Source: Comamonadaceae bacterium
GTDB taxonomy: Bacteria > Pseudomonadota > Gammaproteobacteria > Burkholderiales > Burkholderiaceae_C
Direction: 5' to 3'
Length of the DNA stretch: 64,000 nt
NCBI GenBank assembly: GCA_013297875.1
Contig: JAAFIW010000008.1
Location: 99,465 to 163,464 of the forward strand
Shown: piece by piece, positions 27,400 through 36,026 of the stretch
Layout: the number at the start of each line of letters is the position of its first letter
Position numbering within the stretch: the stretch's first letter is position 1
Made by a program: the position numbers and the translations under genes
The notes under the pieces: model-generated
Told to the model about the DNA's origin: nothing
The model's database searches: none
What the model saw: the letters and a program-made list of their open reading frames with translations, nothing else

Positions 27400-27618
27400 G
27401 CTGTTTGACTGGCGATTTATGGTCAAAACAGCCTCACGTGCTGACTGAAAGCGCTCAGGCAGCTATTAAAAATGTAGCGCATCAACGCCAACTTTACCGA
27501 ACGTTTGCCAAGCAGATGTGATGCGCGAGCGGCTGTGGCACGTTGTCAATGGCATGGCGCTGTGAACCCGTTTCAACGCTTGCCATACAACTGTTCAACC
27601 CTTTTCCAGGAGCTTTTC

Positions 27619-27954
27619 ATGAAGATTCAACACCTGTTTTTGGCCCTGACCCTGGCTGCCGCCGGTACCGCTTTTGCCCAGACGCCGCCTGCTGACCCCA
27701 CCGCCACGCCGCGCATTGACCAGCGCCAGGCCAACCAGCAAAACCGCATCAACCAGGGTGTAGCCTCGGGTAGCCTGACGCCAAAAGAAGCGGATCGCAT
27801 GAACCGCCAGCAAAGCCGCAACGCCGCTGCCGAAGCAAAAGCCAAGGCCGATGGTGTGGTGACCCAAAAAGAGCGTGCCCATTTGCAGCACCGCGAAAAC
27901 AAATCCAGCCGCAACATCAAACGCAACAAGCACGACGCACAGAAAGCCGTTTGA
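27619..27954 (+). CDS. Small exported Gln/Arg-rich protein
   Basis: 111 residues with a signal peptide MKIQHLFLALTLAAAGTAFA and cleavage before QTPPAD. The mature chain has two related segments (QQNRINQGVASGSLTPKEAD and QQSRNAAAEAKAKADGVVTQ), each ending in a helix-friendly KE motif. It is rich in Arg, Gln and Lys. AGGAG precedes the ATG. Such proteins are frequent in Comamonadaceae, with no known role. Upstream DNA (27438-27481) has a weak dispersed-repeat copy. Confidence 0.75.
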   Translation: MKIQHLFLALTLAAAGTAFAQTPPADPTATPRIDQRQANQQNRINQGVASGSLTPKEADRMNRQQSRNAAAEAKAKADGVVTQKERAHLQHRENKSSRNIKRNKHDAQKAV

Positions 27955-27972
27955 AGGCGCTGTGATGAGGTA

Positions 27973-28944
27973 TCAGCCCGCCTCCGGCTGCGCCAGGTAG
28001 TCCCACAGCGCTTGCGCCACGCCCTTGCCAGTAGATTTGCCCCCTGCGCTGGCTTTGCCAGCCAGACGGGCGGCCTCTTTGCCCATGGGTTTTTCGCGGT
28101 AGGCGCGTACCTCCATGGTGATGCTCAGCTCGGCCATGTGCGCGGGCGTGGCGCTCACCAGTTTTTTGCTGCGCAACTCTTTTTTGACCGCGCTGTAAGG
28201 CAGAAATGCGATGCCATGGCCTTCCAGTGCCATCACTTTCAGGCCCTCGGCCATGTCGGTTTCGTACACGCGGTCCAGGTGAATGGCGGTGCGTGATTCT
28301 TTCAAGATCAGATCGGTCACGCGGCCCAGGTAGGCGCCCGGTGCATAGCCCAAATACGGCAGCGGCTGGCCCGCACGGCCGGGCAGCGCAAACATCGGCG
28401 CGCCATTGGCATCGGGCTTGACATAGGGCGACAACACCTCTTGGCCCAGCACCACCATGTCGTAGCGGTCAGCATCCAGCTGGAAGGGTTGCGATGCGTG
28501 GTGATAGGCAATCAACACGTCGCAGCCACCTTCCACCAAGCGCATCACCGCGTCGTGCACGTTCAGCGCAATCAAGCGGCTTTTGATGGGGCCAAATTTG
28601 TCGCGCAGGCTGGACACCCAGGCCGGGAAAAACGTGAAAGCCAGCGTGTGCGGCACCGCAAACTCCACCACGTCTTGCGCTGCGGTGGAGTGGCCACGCA
28701 GCATGGCGCGCGTGCTCTGCAAGGCCTGCAGCATTTCCAGCGACTGCGCATACAGGGTTTCGCCAGCGGGCGTCAGGCGCGTGGGGTAAGAGCTGCGGTC
28801 CACCAGGTCTGACCCGGCCCAGGCTTCCAGCGCCTGAATGCGCCGCGAAAAAGCCGGCTGGGTCACGTGTCGCAGTTGCGCTGAGCGGCTGAAACTGCGG
28901 GTTTCAGCTAGGCTGACAAAGTCTTCAAGCCATTTGGTTTCCAT
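27973..28944 (-). CDS. LysR family regulator
   Basis: 323 residues. The HTH is WLEDFVSLAETRSFSRSAQL then RHVTQPAFSRRIQALEAWAG. It has a standard periplasmic-binding-like effector domain, including CDVLIAYHHASQPFQLDADR. The C-terminal tail is Gly/Ala/Lys-rich. Its start is only 3 bp from the divergent open frame of the desaturase-like gene, so the two may share a control region. Confidence 0.9.
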   Translation of the reverse strand: METKWLEDFVSLAETRSFSRSAQLRHVTQPAFSRRIQALEAWAGSDLVDRSSYPTRLTPAGETLYAQSLEMLQALQSTRAMLRGHSTAAQDVVEFAVPHTLAFTFFPAWVSSLRDKFGPIKSRLIALNVHDAVMRLVEGGCDVLIAYHHASQPFQLDADRYDMVVLGQEVLSPYVKPDANGAPMFALPGRAGQPLPYLGYAPGAYLGRVTDLILKESRTAIHLDRVYETDMAEGLKVMALEGHGIAFLPYSAVKKELRSKKLVSATPAHMAELSITMEVRAYREKPMGKEAARLAGKASAGGKSTGKGVAQALWDYLAQPEAG

Positions 28945-29001
28945 GGGGTGATTATGAAAGGCTGGAAAAACGCTTGCCGTCTTTATGATGTGGCGTTAAC
29001 C

Positions 29002-29862
29002 ATGACTACTCCCACTGGCTCCACACTGCCTTTTGACCCTGGCTGGGTGCTGCTGGCATTCGGCCCGGTGTTTGTGGCCTGCATTGCGCTGGAGGCCTGG
29101 TACTGGTCGCGGCGCCATGCTACGGTCTACAAGCTCAAAGACACACTGTCCAACGCGGCCCTGGCCTTGATGCACCAGGCCTCGGATGCGCTGGTGCTGT
29201 GGCTGTTTGTGCGCACGGTCTACCAGTGGGCCTTTGAGCGCGGCCTGCAAGCGGTGCCCGGCACCGTGGCGGGCTTTGTGTTGCTGCTGCTGTTGCAAGA
29301 CTTTTTGTACTACTGGTTTCACCGCGCCAGCCACCGCGTGCGCTGGATGTGGGCCTCGCATGTCACGCACCACTCGTCAGAGCGCATGAACCTGTCCACC
29401 GCGTTTCGCCAAAGCCTGACCTACCCGCTGTCGGGCATGTGGTTGTTTTGGTTGCCGCTGGCCTGGCTGGGTTTTCCGCCCGATTGGGTGCTGCTGGCCG
29501 TGGGGCTGAACCTGGCGTTTCAGTTTTTTGTGCACACCCAGTGTTTCGGCCAGTTTGGCTGGCTGGGTTATGTGTTCAACACGCCATCGGCGCACCGGGT
29601 GCACCACGCCAAAAACCCGCAGTACCTGGACCGCAACTACGCCGGTGTGCTGATGATCTGGGATCGACTGTTTGGCAGCTATGCGCCCGAGCAGGAGCCA
29701 CCGCAATACGGCATCGTGCGCCCCGTGCATTCGCTGAACCCGCTCACGCTGACCTTTCACGAGTGGCGCAGCATGCTGGCCGACGCCTGGCGCCTGCGCG
29801 ACCTGCGCGTGCTCTACAAACCGCCGCAATGGGTGGCTGAGCGCAACCCACCGGGCGCATAG
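29002..29862 (+). CDS. Sterol desaturase / fatty acid hydroxylase family membrane protein
   Basis: 286 residues from the ATG at 29002; an in-frame ATG at 28948 adds 18 residues. Several membrane helices carry the eight-His di-iron motifs HRASHR (HxxxH), HVTHHSSE and HRVHHAKNPQYLDRNYAGVL. The family uses O2 to hydroxylate or desaturate lipids. The C-terminal WDRLFGSYAPEQEPPQYGIV is typical of bacterial members. Substrate unknown; the divergent LysR may control it. Confidence 0.88.
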   Translation: MTTPTGSTLPFDPGWVLLAFGPVFVACIALEAWYWSRRHATVYKLKDTLSNAALALMHQASDALVLWLFVRTVYQWAFERGLQAVPGTVAGFVLLLLLQDFLYYWFHRASHRVRWMWASHVTHHSSERMNLSTAFRQSLTYPLSGMWLFWLPLAWLGFPPDWVLLAVGLNLAFQFFVHTQCFGQFGWLGYVFNTPSAHRVHHAKNPQYLDRNYAGVLMIWDRLFGSYAPEQEPPQYGIVRPVHSLNPLTLTFHEWRSMLADAWRLRDLRVLYKPPQWVAERNPPGA

Positions 29863-29869
29863 CCGACGC

Positions 29870-30508
29870 TCAAGCCGCAGTCGCTGCCTTGCGATCTGCC
29901 GCCACTTTTTGTGCGGCGGGTCGCTCGGCAATCATCTTGCCGTAGGTTTTGTAGTCCACGCCAGCGGCCAGCAGCAGGTCTTCGCCGTAGATGGCTTTGG
30001 TGGCCATGCCCACCAGCGGCAGGCTGACCCAGGCGGCGCAGTCGGCCTGGGTGAAGCTATCGCCGGCCACAAAGGGTGAGAACTTGGTCAGTTGCTTGAA
30101 CGCAGCAATGTTTTTGTCCAGCTGCTTGCGCACGCGGGCCTGGCTGCTCTCACTCACGGTGCCGCCAAAAAAGGCTTGTGGGTACAGGTCGCGCGCGACC
30201 AGTTCCAGGTGCAGGTCGATGAAGCTGATGAGCTCATGCACTTTGGCGGCAGCAAACGGGTCGGCGGGCAGCAAGGGCACTTGGGGGTAGGCGGCGTCCA
30301 GGTAATCCAGAATCACCTGGCTTTCGCACAGGCTGCCATGCGGCGTGCGAATGAACGGGATCTTGCCCAGTGGCGACGCGGCCAGCACCGCCGGGTCGGT
30401 GCTTTTGGTCATCACCACTTCTTCGGTGAAGGGCACGCCTTTTTCAAGCAGGGCCAGCTTGACTTTGTTGTAGTAGTTGGAGACGGCAAAGCCGCAGAGG
30501 GTGATCAT
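29870..30508 (-). CDS. Glutathione S-transferase family protein
   Basis: 212 residues. The N-terminal thioredoxin fold MITLCGFAVSNYYNKVKLAL has the GSH site NYYNKVK and KIPFIRTPHGSLCESQVILDY (cis-Pro and ES motif). The C-terminal helical domain ends with LLAAGVDYKTYGKMIAERPA. It is convergent with the desaturase-like gene, whose stop is 7 bp away. Substrate unknown. Confidence 0.9.
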   Translation of the reverse strand: MITLCGFAVSNYYNKVKLALLEKGVPFTEEVVMTKSTDPAVLAASPLGKIPFIRTPHGSLCESQVILDYLDAAYPQVPLLPADPFAAAKVHELISFIDLHLELVARDLYPQAFFGGTVSESSQARVRKQLDKNIAAFKQLTKFSPFVAGDSFTQADCAAWVSLPLVGMATKAIYGEDLLLAAGVDYKTYGKMIAERPAAQKVAADRKAATAA

Positions 30509-30600
30509 GGTCGAAAAGCTCCAGTGAAAGGGGTCCCGCAGTCTAAAACGGCTGGTGCCACCGCCGTGCCGCTGTGGTGACAGGCTGGTTTCACTATTTG

Positions 30601-30645
30601 AATGCTATCAATAGAGGAGCTGCTTGAGCAGTTTCTACCTGGGCT
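30601..30645 (+). repeat. Dispersed TGCTYRAGCA-type element
   Basis: AATGCTATCAATAGAGGAGC then TGCTTGAGCA, followed by CCTGGGC. It is followed by GTCGCCCC, giving a GGGC..GCCC pairing. Confidence 0.8.
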
Positions 30646-30748
30646 GTCGCCCCTTTTTGATCACTATTGATCCGGCCCCGTGAAGTATCAACCGTTCGCT
30701 CCCAGCTATTCATTCAGTAGCAAAACGGGGTGGGGGAGCACCTTCAGA

Positions 30749-30990
30749 CAGAAACCCCGTTCAGGCTGGGCTGAGGAGCGCAAAACCCAGTGGATCAGGG
30801 CACGTGCTTGTTTGAGCCGCAGGCGAGTTTGCACGTGACCCCACTGGGTTTGAGCACCGCAAGTTGCCCGTCGCTTCGCGACGGGACCCAGACTGCCGGG
30901 TCGCCTTTCTTTTGCTTACTTTTCTTTGGCGACGCAAAGAAAAGTGAGTCGCTGTCGGGCGACCCCGACATCTGCGCATGCCACTAAGCC
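30749..30990 (+). repeat. About 245-bp intergenic repeat, copy 1
   Basis: Shares with 37727-37972 the blocks CAGGCTGGGCTGAGGAGCGC, GGGCACGTGCTTGTTTGAGC and GCGAGTTTGCACGTGACCCC. It also shares the hairpin ACTTTTCTTTG-GCGACG-CAAAGAAAAGT. A short variable part lies near 30865-30900 (CGTCGCTTCGCGACGG here, CGCAGCGAAGCGAAGG in the other copy). Confidence 0.93.
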
Positions 30991-31039
30991 CTGCTCAGTC
31001 CGAACAGAAATTTCAGACGTCATTGGGCCGAGTCAACAA

Positions 31040-31456
31040 TTACGGTGCCCGCACCACCTCGGTGGTGACTTCGGTGGTCACGCTGGTCATCAGTTTGTGC
31101 ACTGGGCATTTGGCGGCCACGGTGGAAAGTTCTGCCAGTTGGGCGTCGGTTAAATCGCCGCGCACTTCCAGGCGCGTGGTCAGGCGGTACACGCCCTGGC
31201 GTTCGGCCGAGCCGTCGCGCTGCACCACGGTGTGCACGTCTTGCACCGGCAGGCCCTTGCGTTTGGCGTACCACAGTACGGTGAGCGCCTTGCAGGCACC
31301 CAGGGCAGCGTCGTACAGGTCATGCGGGTCGGGGCCTGCGTCTTCGCCGCCTTCTTTTTCGCTCATGTCGGTCAGCAGGCTGTGCTGGCGGACATGCAGG
31401 GTTTGGGCGGTGGGTGCATCCACGCCAGGGGTTCGACGGTTCAGTGTGATGGGCAT
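31040..31456 (-). CDS. OsmC family protein
   Basis: 138 residues from the ATG at 31456 (AGGAG eight bases upstream). GPDPHDLYDAALGACKALTV carries the first active Cys, and VAAKCPVHKLMTS the second. These two thiols reduce organic hydroperoxides in OsmC/Ohr proteins. Family members act as peroxidases in the cytoplasm. The OsmC/WrbA-like/pirin group on this strand suggests an oxidative-stress theme. Confidence 0.9.
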   Translation of the reverse strand: MPITLNRRTPGVDAPTAQTLHVRQHSLLTDMSEKEGGEDAGPDPHDLYDAALGACKALTVLWYAKRKGLPVQDVHTVVQRDGSAERQGVYRLTTRLEVRGDLTDAQLAELSTVAAKCPVHKLMTSVTTEVTTEVVRAP

Positions 31457-31523
31457 CAGCGCACTCCTGTTCAGGGGGTCATGCCACGGCACCCGCAGCA
31501 TGGCCCCAATGGTAAGAACCCGA

Positions 31524-32078
31524 TCAGCCGCGCAGCTTGACGGCGGTCTCGGCCACGCGCTTGCCAAACAGGCGGGCGGTTTCCAGGTCGCCGGACAGCA
31601 TTTCGGCGGGCGACGCGTCAGACGGGCTTTGGGCCATGGCACCCGAGAACGAGGCCAGGTAGTTCACGTCGTCGCGCTTGGCGGCTTTGCTGTTGGCGGG
31701 CATCATGCCGGTGCCCACCCACAGGCCGCCGTGCTGCATGGCCAGGGTGAACAGGTAGTGCAGGGTAGACAGCTTGTCGCCGTTCATGCTGGCGCTGTTG
31801 GTAAAGCCGGCAAACAGTTTGTCTTTCCAGGCCTGGCTGAACCAGGGTTTGCTGGACGCATCGGCAAACTTCTTGAACTGCCAGCTGACGCTGCCCATGT
31901 AGGTGGGGCTGCCCATGATGATGGCGTCAGCCGCGTTCAAGGCCTCCCATGCGGCTTCGGGCAGGTTGCCCTCGGCATCAATGGCGAGCAGCTGGGCACC
32001 AGCGCCTTCGGCCACGGCTTGTGCCATGCGCAGGGTGTGGCCGTAGCCTGAGTGAAATACAACAACGGTTTTTGCCAT
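31524..32078 (-). CDS. Flavodoxin-like NAD(P)H:quinone oxidoreductase (WrbA-like)
   Basis: 184 residues. The N-terminal FMN phosphate loop is VVFHSGYGHTLRMAQAVAEG. ADAIIMGSPTYMGSVSWQFK is the second flavin loop, and GGLWVGTGMMPANSK a third. The family reduces quinones by two electrons. It lies 67 bp upstream of the OsmC gene on the same strand. Confidence 0.88.
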   Translation of the reverse strand: MAKTVVVFHSGYGHTLRMAQAVAEGAGAQLLAIDAEGNLPEAAWEALNAADAIIMGSPTYMGSVSWQFKKFADASSKPWFSQAWKDKLFAGFTNSASMNGDKLSTLHYLFTLAMQHGGLWVGTGMMPANSKAAKRDDVNYLASFSGAMAQSPSDASPAEMLSGDLETARLFGKRVAETAVKLRG

Positions 32079-32120
32079 TTGGAAACTCTTTCAAAGGGTG
32101 GTGAGGGGATCGGGGGAAAT

Positions 32121-32217
32121 TTGAACGCAGAGGTCGCAGAGGTTTCGCAGAGGTCGCAAAAGATGCCAATGGCTTTCTCTGCGTTTTCTGTGTGACTTTT
32201 GCGTCCTCTGCGTTCAA
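32121..32217. repeat. Inverted repeat (hairpin) between WrbA-like and pirin genes
   Basis: The left arm is TTGAACGCAGAGG and the right arm CCTCTGCGTTCAA. Internal CGCAGAGG units are repeated, and CGCAAAAG/CTTTTGCG also pairs. It resembles the hairpin at 752-876 in style. Confidence 0.8.
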
Positions 32218-32234
32218 AAACTGCTTTTCAAGAC

Positions 32235-33095
32235 TCAGCGCTTGAACGAGGCTTCCAGCTGGCCCATTTCGCCTCGCTGGAAACGCATCGCGTATTGGGC
32301 AACATCGTGGGCGGTGTTGCCCATGAAAGGGCCTTTGGGATACATCGGTTCTTTCAACGGCGTGCCGCTGAAGAAGACGCCGCGTAGGGTTTGCTCACCT
32401 GCTTGCAGTTGTGCGATATCGCCATCTGCTTCAAAAAGAATAGCTGCTTGAGCAGTAATGACCTGGGCTGGCGCGCTAAAAGCCCCTGAATGGATGACAA
32501 AAAAAGCGTTGTCGTCCGGCTTGACTGGGATGCTCAACGCGCCGCCTGCGGGCACCGTCACGTCCAATATGTTCACGCGGGTCAGCCAGCGTGCGTCGTG
32601 GGCAATGGGCGACTGTTGGCCCGCAAATTCACCCGCGACCACGCACACCGTTGAGCCATCGACTGACACCTTTGGCATGGCGTCGCGGCTCACGTGAAAG
32701 GCGGCGGGCTCGGCTTGTTTGTTCGCGGCGGACAGGTTCACAAACACCTGCAAGCCGCGTGCCGCCTGGCCCGGTGCGCTGGGCACTTCTTCATGCATCA
32801 TGCCGCGCCCGGCCTGCGTCCAGTGCAGGTCGCCGGGGGTGATGTGGCTCAAGTCGCCCAGCGAGTCGCGGTTGATGAAGCCGCCTTCAGCCTCGGGCAG
32901 CATCACCGTCACGGCACTCATGCCGGCATGCGGGTGTGGCCCGAAAAACGGCTGCGGCATGGTGAAGGCATCAATGCCGATGAACGGATCCAGCCAGGCC
33001 GCTTCGGTGCGCAGCATGTGCGCGCCAGAGTGCGCGTCAAACGCGTGGTAGGGCATGGGCACGGTGGCGCGGATGCTACGAGGGGTGTTGGTCAT
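32235..33095 (-). CDS. Pirin family protein
   Basis: 286 residues from the ATG at 33095. The first cupin has FFGPHPHAGMSAVTVMLPEA with metal ligands HPH and GDLHWTQAGRGMMHEEVPSA with His and Glu. PMYPKGPFMGNTAHDVAQYA near the end is the pirin C-terminus. Codons for VITAQAAILFEADGD lie over a dispersed repeat (32439-32467). The next gene upstream is a second pirin, 1 bp away. Confidence 0.88.
   Translation of the reverse strand: MTNTPRSIRATVPMPYHAFDAHSGAHMLRTEAAWLDPFIGIDAFTMPQPFFGPHPHAGMSAVTVMLPEAEGGFINRDSLGDLSHITPGDLHWTQAGRGMMHEEVPSAPGQAARGLQVFVNLSAANKQAEPAAFHVSRDAMPKVSVDGSTVCVVAGEFAGQQSPIAHDARWLTRVNILDVTVPAGGALSIPVKPDDNAFFVIHSGAFSAPAQVITAQAAILFEADGDIAQLQAGEQTLRGVFFSGTPLKEPMYPKGPFMGNTAHDVAQYAMRFQRGEMGQLEASFKR
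32439..32467 (+). repeat. Dispersed TGCTYRAGCA-type element inside pirin gene
   Basis: AATAGCTGCTTGAGCAGTAA followed by TGACCTGGGC. It is on the strand opposite to the coding strand and in frame. Confidence 0.75.
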
Positions 33096-33096
33096 G

Positions 33097-33798
33097 TCAG
33101 GCAGCCAGGTCAAACACCAGCACCTCGGCCTGCTGCCCGGCGCTCAGGCTCAAACGCGATTCACCTTGCAGCATTGCGGCGTCACCCGTGGCAAGTGTCT
33201 GGCCGTTGACCTGCAACTGGCCTTTCACCAGATGCACATAAGCCTTGCGAGCCGGGTCAATGGCCAGTTGCGCCGCTTCGTTGCCGTCAAATAAGCCTGC
33301 ATACATGCGCGCATCGGCATGAATCGTCACGCTGCCCTGCGCGCCATCGGGGCTGGCCACCAGGCGCAGGGTGCCGCGTTTTTGATCCTCGGCAAAGGTT
33401 TTCTGCTCGTAGCTGGCGGGAATGCCGCGCACATTGGGTTCGATCCAGATTTGCAAAAAATGCGTGTGCTGATCCCGCGCATGGTTGACCTCGCTGTGCT
33501 GCACGCCGTTGCCCGCGCTCATGCGCTGCACGTCGCCGGGTGGAATGCCTTTGACATTGCCCAGCGTGTCTTTGTGGCCCAGGTTGCCCTCCAGCACATA
33601 GCTGATGATTTCCATATCTTTGTGGCCATGCGTGCCAAAGCCGGTGCCCGGGGCAATGCGGTCTTCGTTGATCACGCGCAGGTTGCCAAAACCCATGTGG
33701 GCCGGGTCTTGGTAACCGGCGAACGAAAAGCTGTGAAACGACTTGAGCCAGCCATGGTCGGCAGCGCCGCGGTCAGCTGATTTACGAAGGGTGAGCAT
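33097..33798 (-). CDS. Pirin/quercetinase family protein (YhhW-like)
   Basis: 233 residues from the ATG at 33798. FHSFSFAGYQDPAHMGFGNL, then GTGFGTHGHKDMEIISYVLE, give the cupin metal ligands (H-G-H, E). GNGVQHSEVNHA is the second motif. YhhW-like pirins can oxidise quercetin, but the physiological role is unknown. It is divergent from a LysR gene at 33922. Confidence 0.9.
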   Translation of the reverse strand: MLTLRKSADRGAADHGWLKSFHSFSFAGYQDPAHMGFGNLRVINEDRIAPGTGFGTHGHKDMEIISYVLEGNLGHKDTLGNVKGIPPGDVQRMSAGNGVQHSEVNHARDQHTHFLQIWIEPNVRGIPASYEQKTFAEDQKRGTLRLVASPDGAQGSVTIHADARMYAGLFDGNEAAQLAIDPARKAYVHLVKGQLQVNGQTLATGDAAMLQGESRLSLSAGQQAEVLVFDLAA

Positions 33799-33921
33799 GG
33801 TGAGGTCTCCTGGGCAGGTGGCACCTTGTGGGTGCCTGGGTTTAACAGATATGTGAAATATAGGCTTGGCAAGCATTCAAATCAATTGGCTTTTTTTGAA
33901 TATATTGTTCATAATTTTCGA

Positions 33922-34863
33922 ATGAAAAAATCACAGGCACTGACCCAGACCCTCACGCCCGATGCCCTGGCGCTGGTGGACAGCATTGCCACCCAGGGCA
34001 GCTTTGCCGCCGCGGCCCGCAGCCTGGGCCTGGTGCCCAGCGCCCTCACATACCGCGTGCGCCAACTGGAAGACGCGCTGGATGTGCTGCTGTTTGACCG
34101 CAGCGCACGCACCGCGGTGCTCACACCCGCGGGCCACGAGCTGTTGCGCGAAGGCCAGCGCCTGCTGCGCGAGCTGGATGCGGTGGCCCATCGCGTCAAA
34201 CGCGTGGCCACCGGCTGGGAGCCGCAACTGACTTTGGCTGTGGATTGCATCGTGTCGATGACCACCGTCATGGAGTTGACCCAGGATTTTTTTGCGCTGC
34301 AGGCGCCCACGCGGCTCAAGCTGCGCCAGGAAACCCTGTCAGGCACCCTGGCCGCGCTGACCGGCGGGCAGGCCGATCTGGCCATTGGCGTGGTGCTGGA
34401 CGCAGCCGACCACCAGGGCATCCAGCAACGCCCACTAGGCCAGTTGCCCTGGGCTTTTGTGGTCGCGCCGCACCACCCACTGGCCACAGCGCCCGAGCCC
34501 TTGACAGACGAGTTGATCGCCCAGCACCGTGTCATTGCCGTGGCCGATTCGGTGCCGCGCGGCAGTGGCCTGTCGATTGGCCTCTTGGGCGGGCAGGATG
34601 TGTTCACCGTGGCCAGCATTCAGGCCAAGCTGGACGCACTGCTGCGCGGTCTGGGCTGTGGTTTTGTGCCCGAGTACATGGCGCAGCCGTATGTGGAAAC
34701 CGGCCGCCTGATCCGCAAGACCGTGCGCCGCCAAAACCGTGTCTCCCGGGTTTGTTATGTGTGGCAATGTCAATCGTCGCCCACACCTGGCAAGGCGCTG
34801 GCCTGGTGGCTGAAGGCGCTGGAGAAACCCAAGACGCGGCAGGCCTTGTTAGGGAACCTCTGA
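33922..34863 (+). CDS. LysR family regulator
   Basis: 313 residues from the ATG at 33922. The HTH is LALVDSIATQGSFAAAARSL then GLVPSALTYRVRQLEDALDV. The effector domain has LTLAVDCIVSMTTVMELTQD. It is divergent from the pirin pair across 123 bp of A/T-rich DNA, which is a likely shared operator. It probably controls the pirin genes. Confidence 0.9.
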   Translation: MKKSQALTQTLTPDALALVDSIATQGSFAAAARSLGLVPSALTYRVRQLEDALDVLLFDRSARTAVLTPAGHELLREGQRLLRELDAVAHRVKRVATGWEPQLTLAVDCIVSMTTVMELTQDFFALQAPTRLKLRQETLSGTLAALTGGQADLAIGVVLDAADHQGIQQRPLGQLPWAFVVAPHHPLATAPEPLTDELIAQHRVIAVADSVPRGSGLSIGLLGGQDVFTVASIQAKLDALLRGLGCGFVPEYMAQPYVETGRLIRKTVRRQNRVSRVCYVWQCQSSPTPGKALAWWLKALEKPKTRQALLGNL

Positions 34864-34971
34864 GTAACCTTTAACCAGAGGTTCCTCAGGTCTGGTGTAA
34901 CCGGTGGCTTCGCTTAAACTGAGTTTTCTCACACGCAGCTGCGCTGCATCAACTTCTGGAGGCAACCCATC

Positions 34972-35370
34972 ATGCAAGGCATTCTTGCTTTCTTCGTCGC
35001 ACTGCTCATGGCAGTTCAACCGGCTCTCGCGCAAACCACGCCCGATAAGAAGAAACCCAAGCCAGACGCGGCTGATCTGATGGTGGGTGTGTATGAAGGC
35101 TACATCCAGGGTGGCGTGAACCGCCAGAACACCGACAACACGCAGATCGTGATCCGAAAAGCAGGCCCTAACCGGGTTCAAATCCAGTCCAGCGTGCCAG
35201 AGGTATCCAGGGCCAGCATCAAGGTGTCGGCGATCGACGGAACCGTTAGCGAATTTTTCGAGAAGGAAGGCTCTATTCATTTGGATCTACGCGAATCGCC
35301 GCCCAAACTCGGCTACACCGCTGAATTCGGCGCATTTCATGGTGTGCGTATCTCAGACAAGCTACCCTGA
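34972..35370 (+). CDS. Small exported hypothetical protein
   Basis: 132 residues with a signal peptide (MQGILAFFVALLMAVQPALA, cut before QTTP). The Lys-rich linker DKKKPKPD is followed by a beta-rich domain (DLMVGVYEGYIQGGVNR, SIKVSAIDGTVSEFFEKEGS). GGAGG precedes the ATG. Family not recognised. Confidence 0.7.
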   Translation: MQGILAFFVALLMAVQPALAQTTPDKKKPKPDAADLMVGVYEGYIQGGVNRQNTDNTQIVIRKAGPNRVQIQSSVPEVSRASIKVSAIDGTVSEFFEKEGSIHLDLRESPPKLGYTAEFGAFHGVRISDKLP

Positions 35371-35413
35371 GCCATCGTCGCTCTGGTGAGCGACTCAACC
35401 GATCGTCTGCGAC

Positions 35414-36025
35414 ATGCCTGCCAAATTAATGGGATGGTTTCTTCTGGGCCTGATTCGCCTGCTTACCGGCGCACAGGCCCGCTGGTACGGATGCCCGCCC
35501 AAGGCGGAGCAGCGTATCTACTTTGCCAACCACCAAAGCCATGCCGACCTGCTGATGATGTGGGCGGCGCTGCCCGAAGAGCTGCGCGGCATCACGCGGC
35601 CGATTGCGGCCAAGGACTACTGGACCTCGTCGCCGTTTAAAAAATGGGTGACCACGGCGGTGTTCAACGCGGTGTATGTGGAGCGCGAAAAAAAGGGCGA
35701 TGAAGACCCGCTGCAACCGCTGATTGATGCGTTGGCACAGGGTGATTCCATCATCATCTTCCCCGAGGGCACGCGCGGCAATGCCGACGAGCCCATGCCG
35801 TTCAAGGCCGGTCTGTACAACCTGGCCACCAAGTTTCCCAACGTGGTGCTGGTGCCCGCGTGGATCAATAACGTGCAGCGCGTCATGCCAAAAGGCGAAG
35901 TGGTGCCGGTGCCGATTTTGTGCTCGGTGACCTTTGGTGCGCCAGTGAAACTGGACGCCGAAGAAGAGCGGCGCGCGTTTTTGGATCGGGCGCGCTTGGC
36001 CATCATGGCGCTGCGGGAGATCTGA
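35414..36025 (+). CDS. plsC: 1-acyl-sn-glycerol-3-phosphate acyltransferase (PlsC-like)
   Basis: 203 residues. The motifs are NHQSHADLLMMW (HxxxxD), VYVEREKKGDED, and FPEGTRGN. It transfers an acyl chain to lysophosphatidic acid to make phosphatidic acid at the membrane. The CDP-DAG synthase-like gene starts 1 bp after its stop, so the two probably work in series. Confidence 0.88.
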   Translation: MPAKLMGWFLLGLIRLLTGAQARWYGCPPKAEQRIYFANHQSHADLLMMWAALPEELRGITRPIAAKDYWTSSPFKKWVTTAVFNAVYVEREKKGDEDPLQPLIDALAQGDSIIIFPEGTRGNADEPMPFKAGLYNLATKFPNVVLVPAWINNVQRVMPKGEVVPVPILCSVTFGAPVKLDAEEERRAFLDRARLAIMALREI

Positions 36026-36026
36026 T

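Larger units (their letters stand above)
30509..31039. other. Intergenic region with a dispersed element and a 245-bp repeat
   Basis: No gene seen. 30601-30645 is a dispersed TGCTYRAGCA element. 30749-30990 is a copy of a longer repeat also at 37727-37972. Confidence 0.75.
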
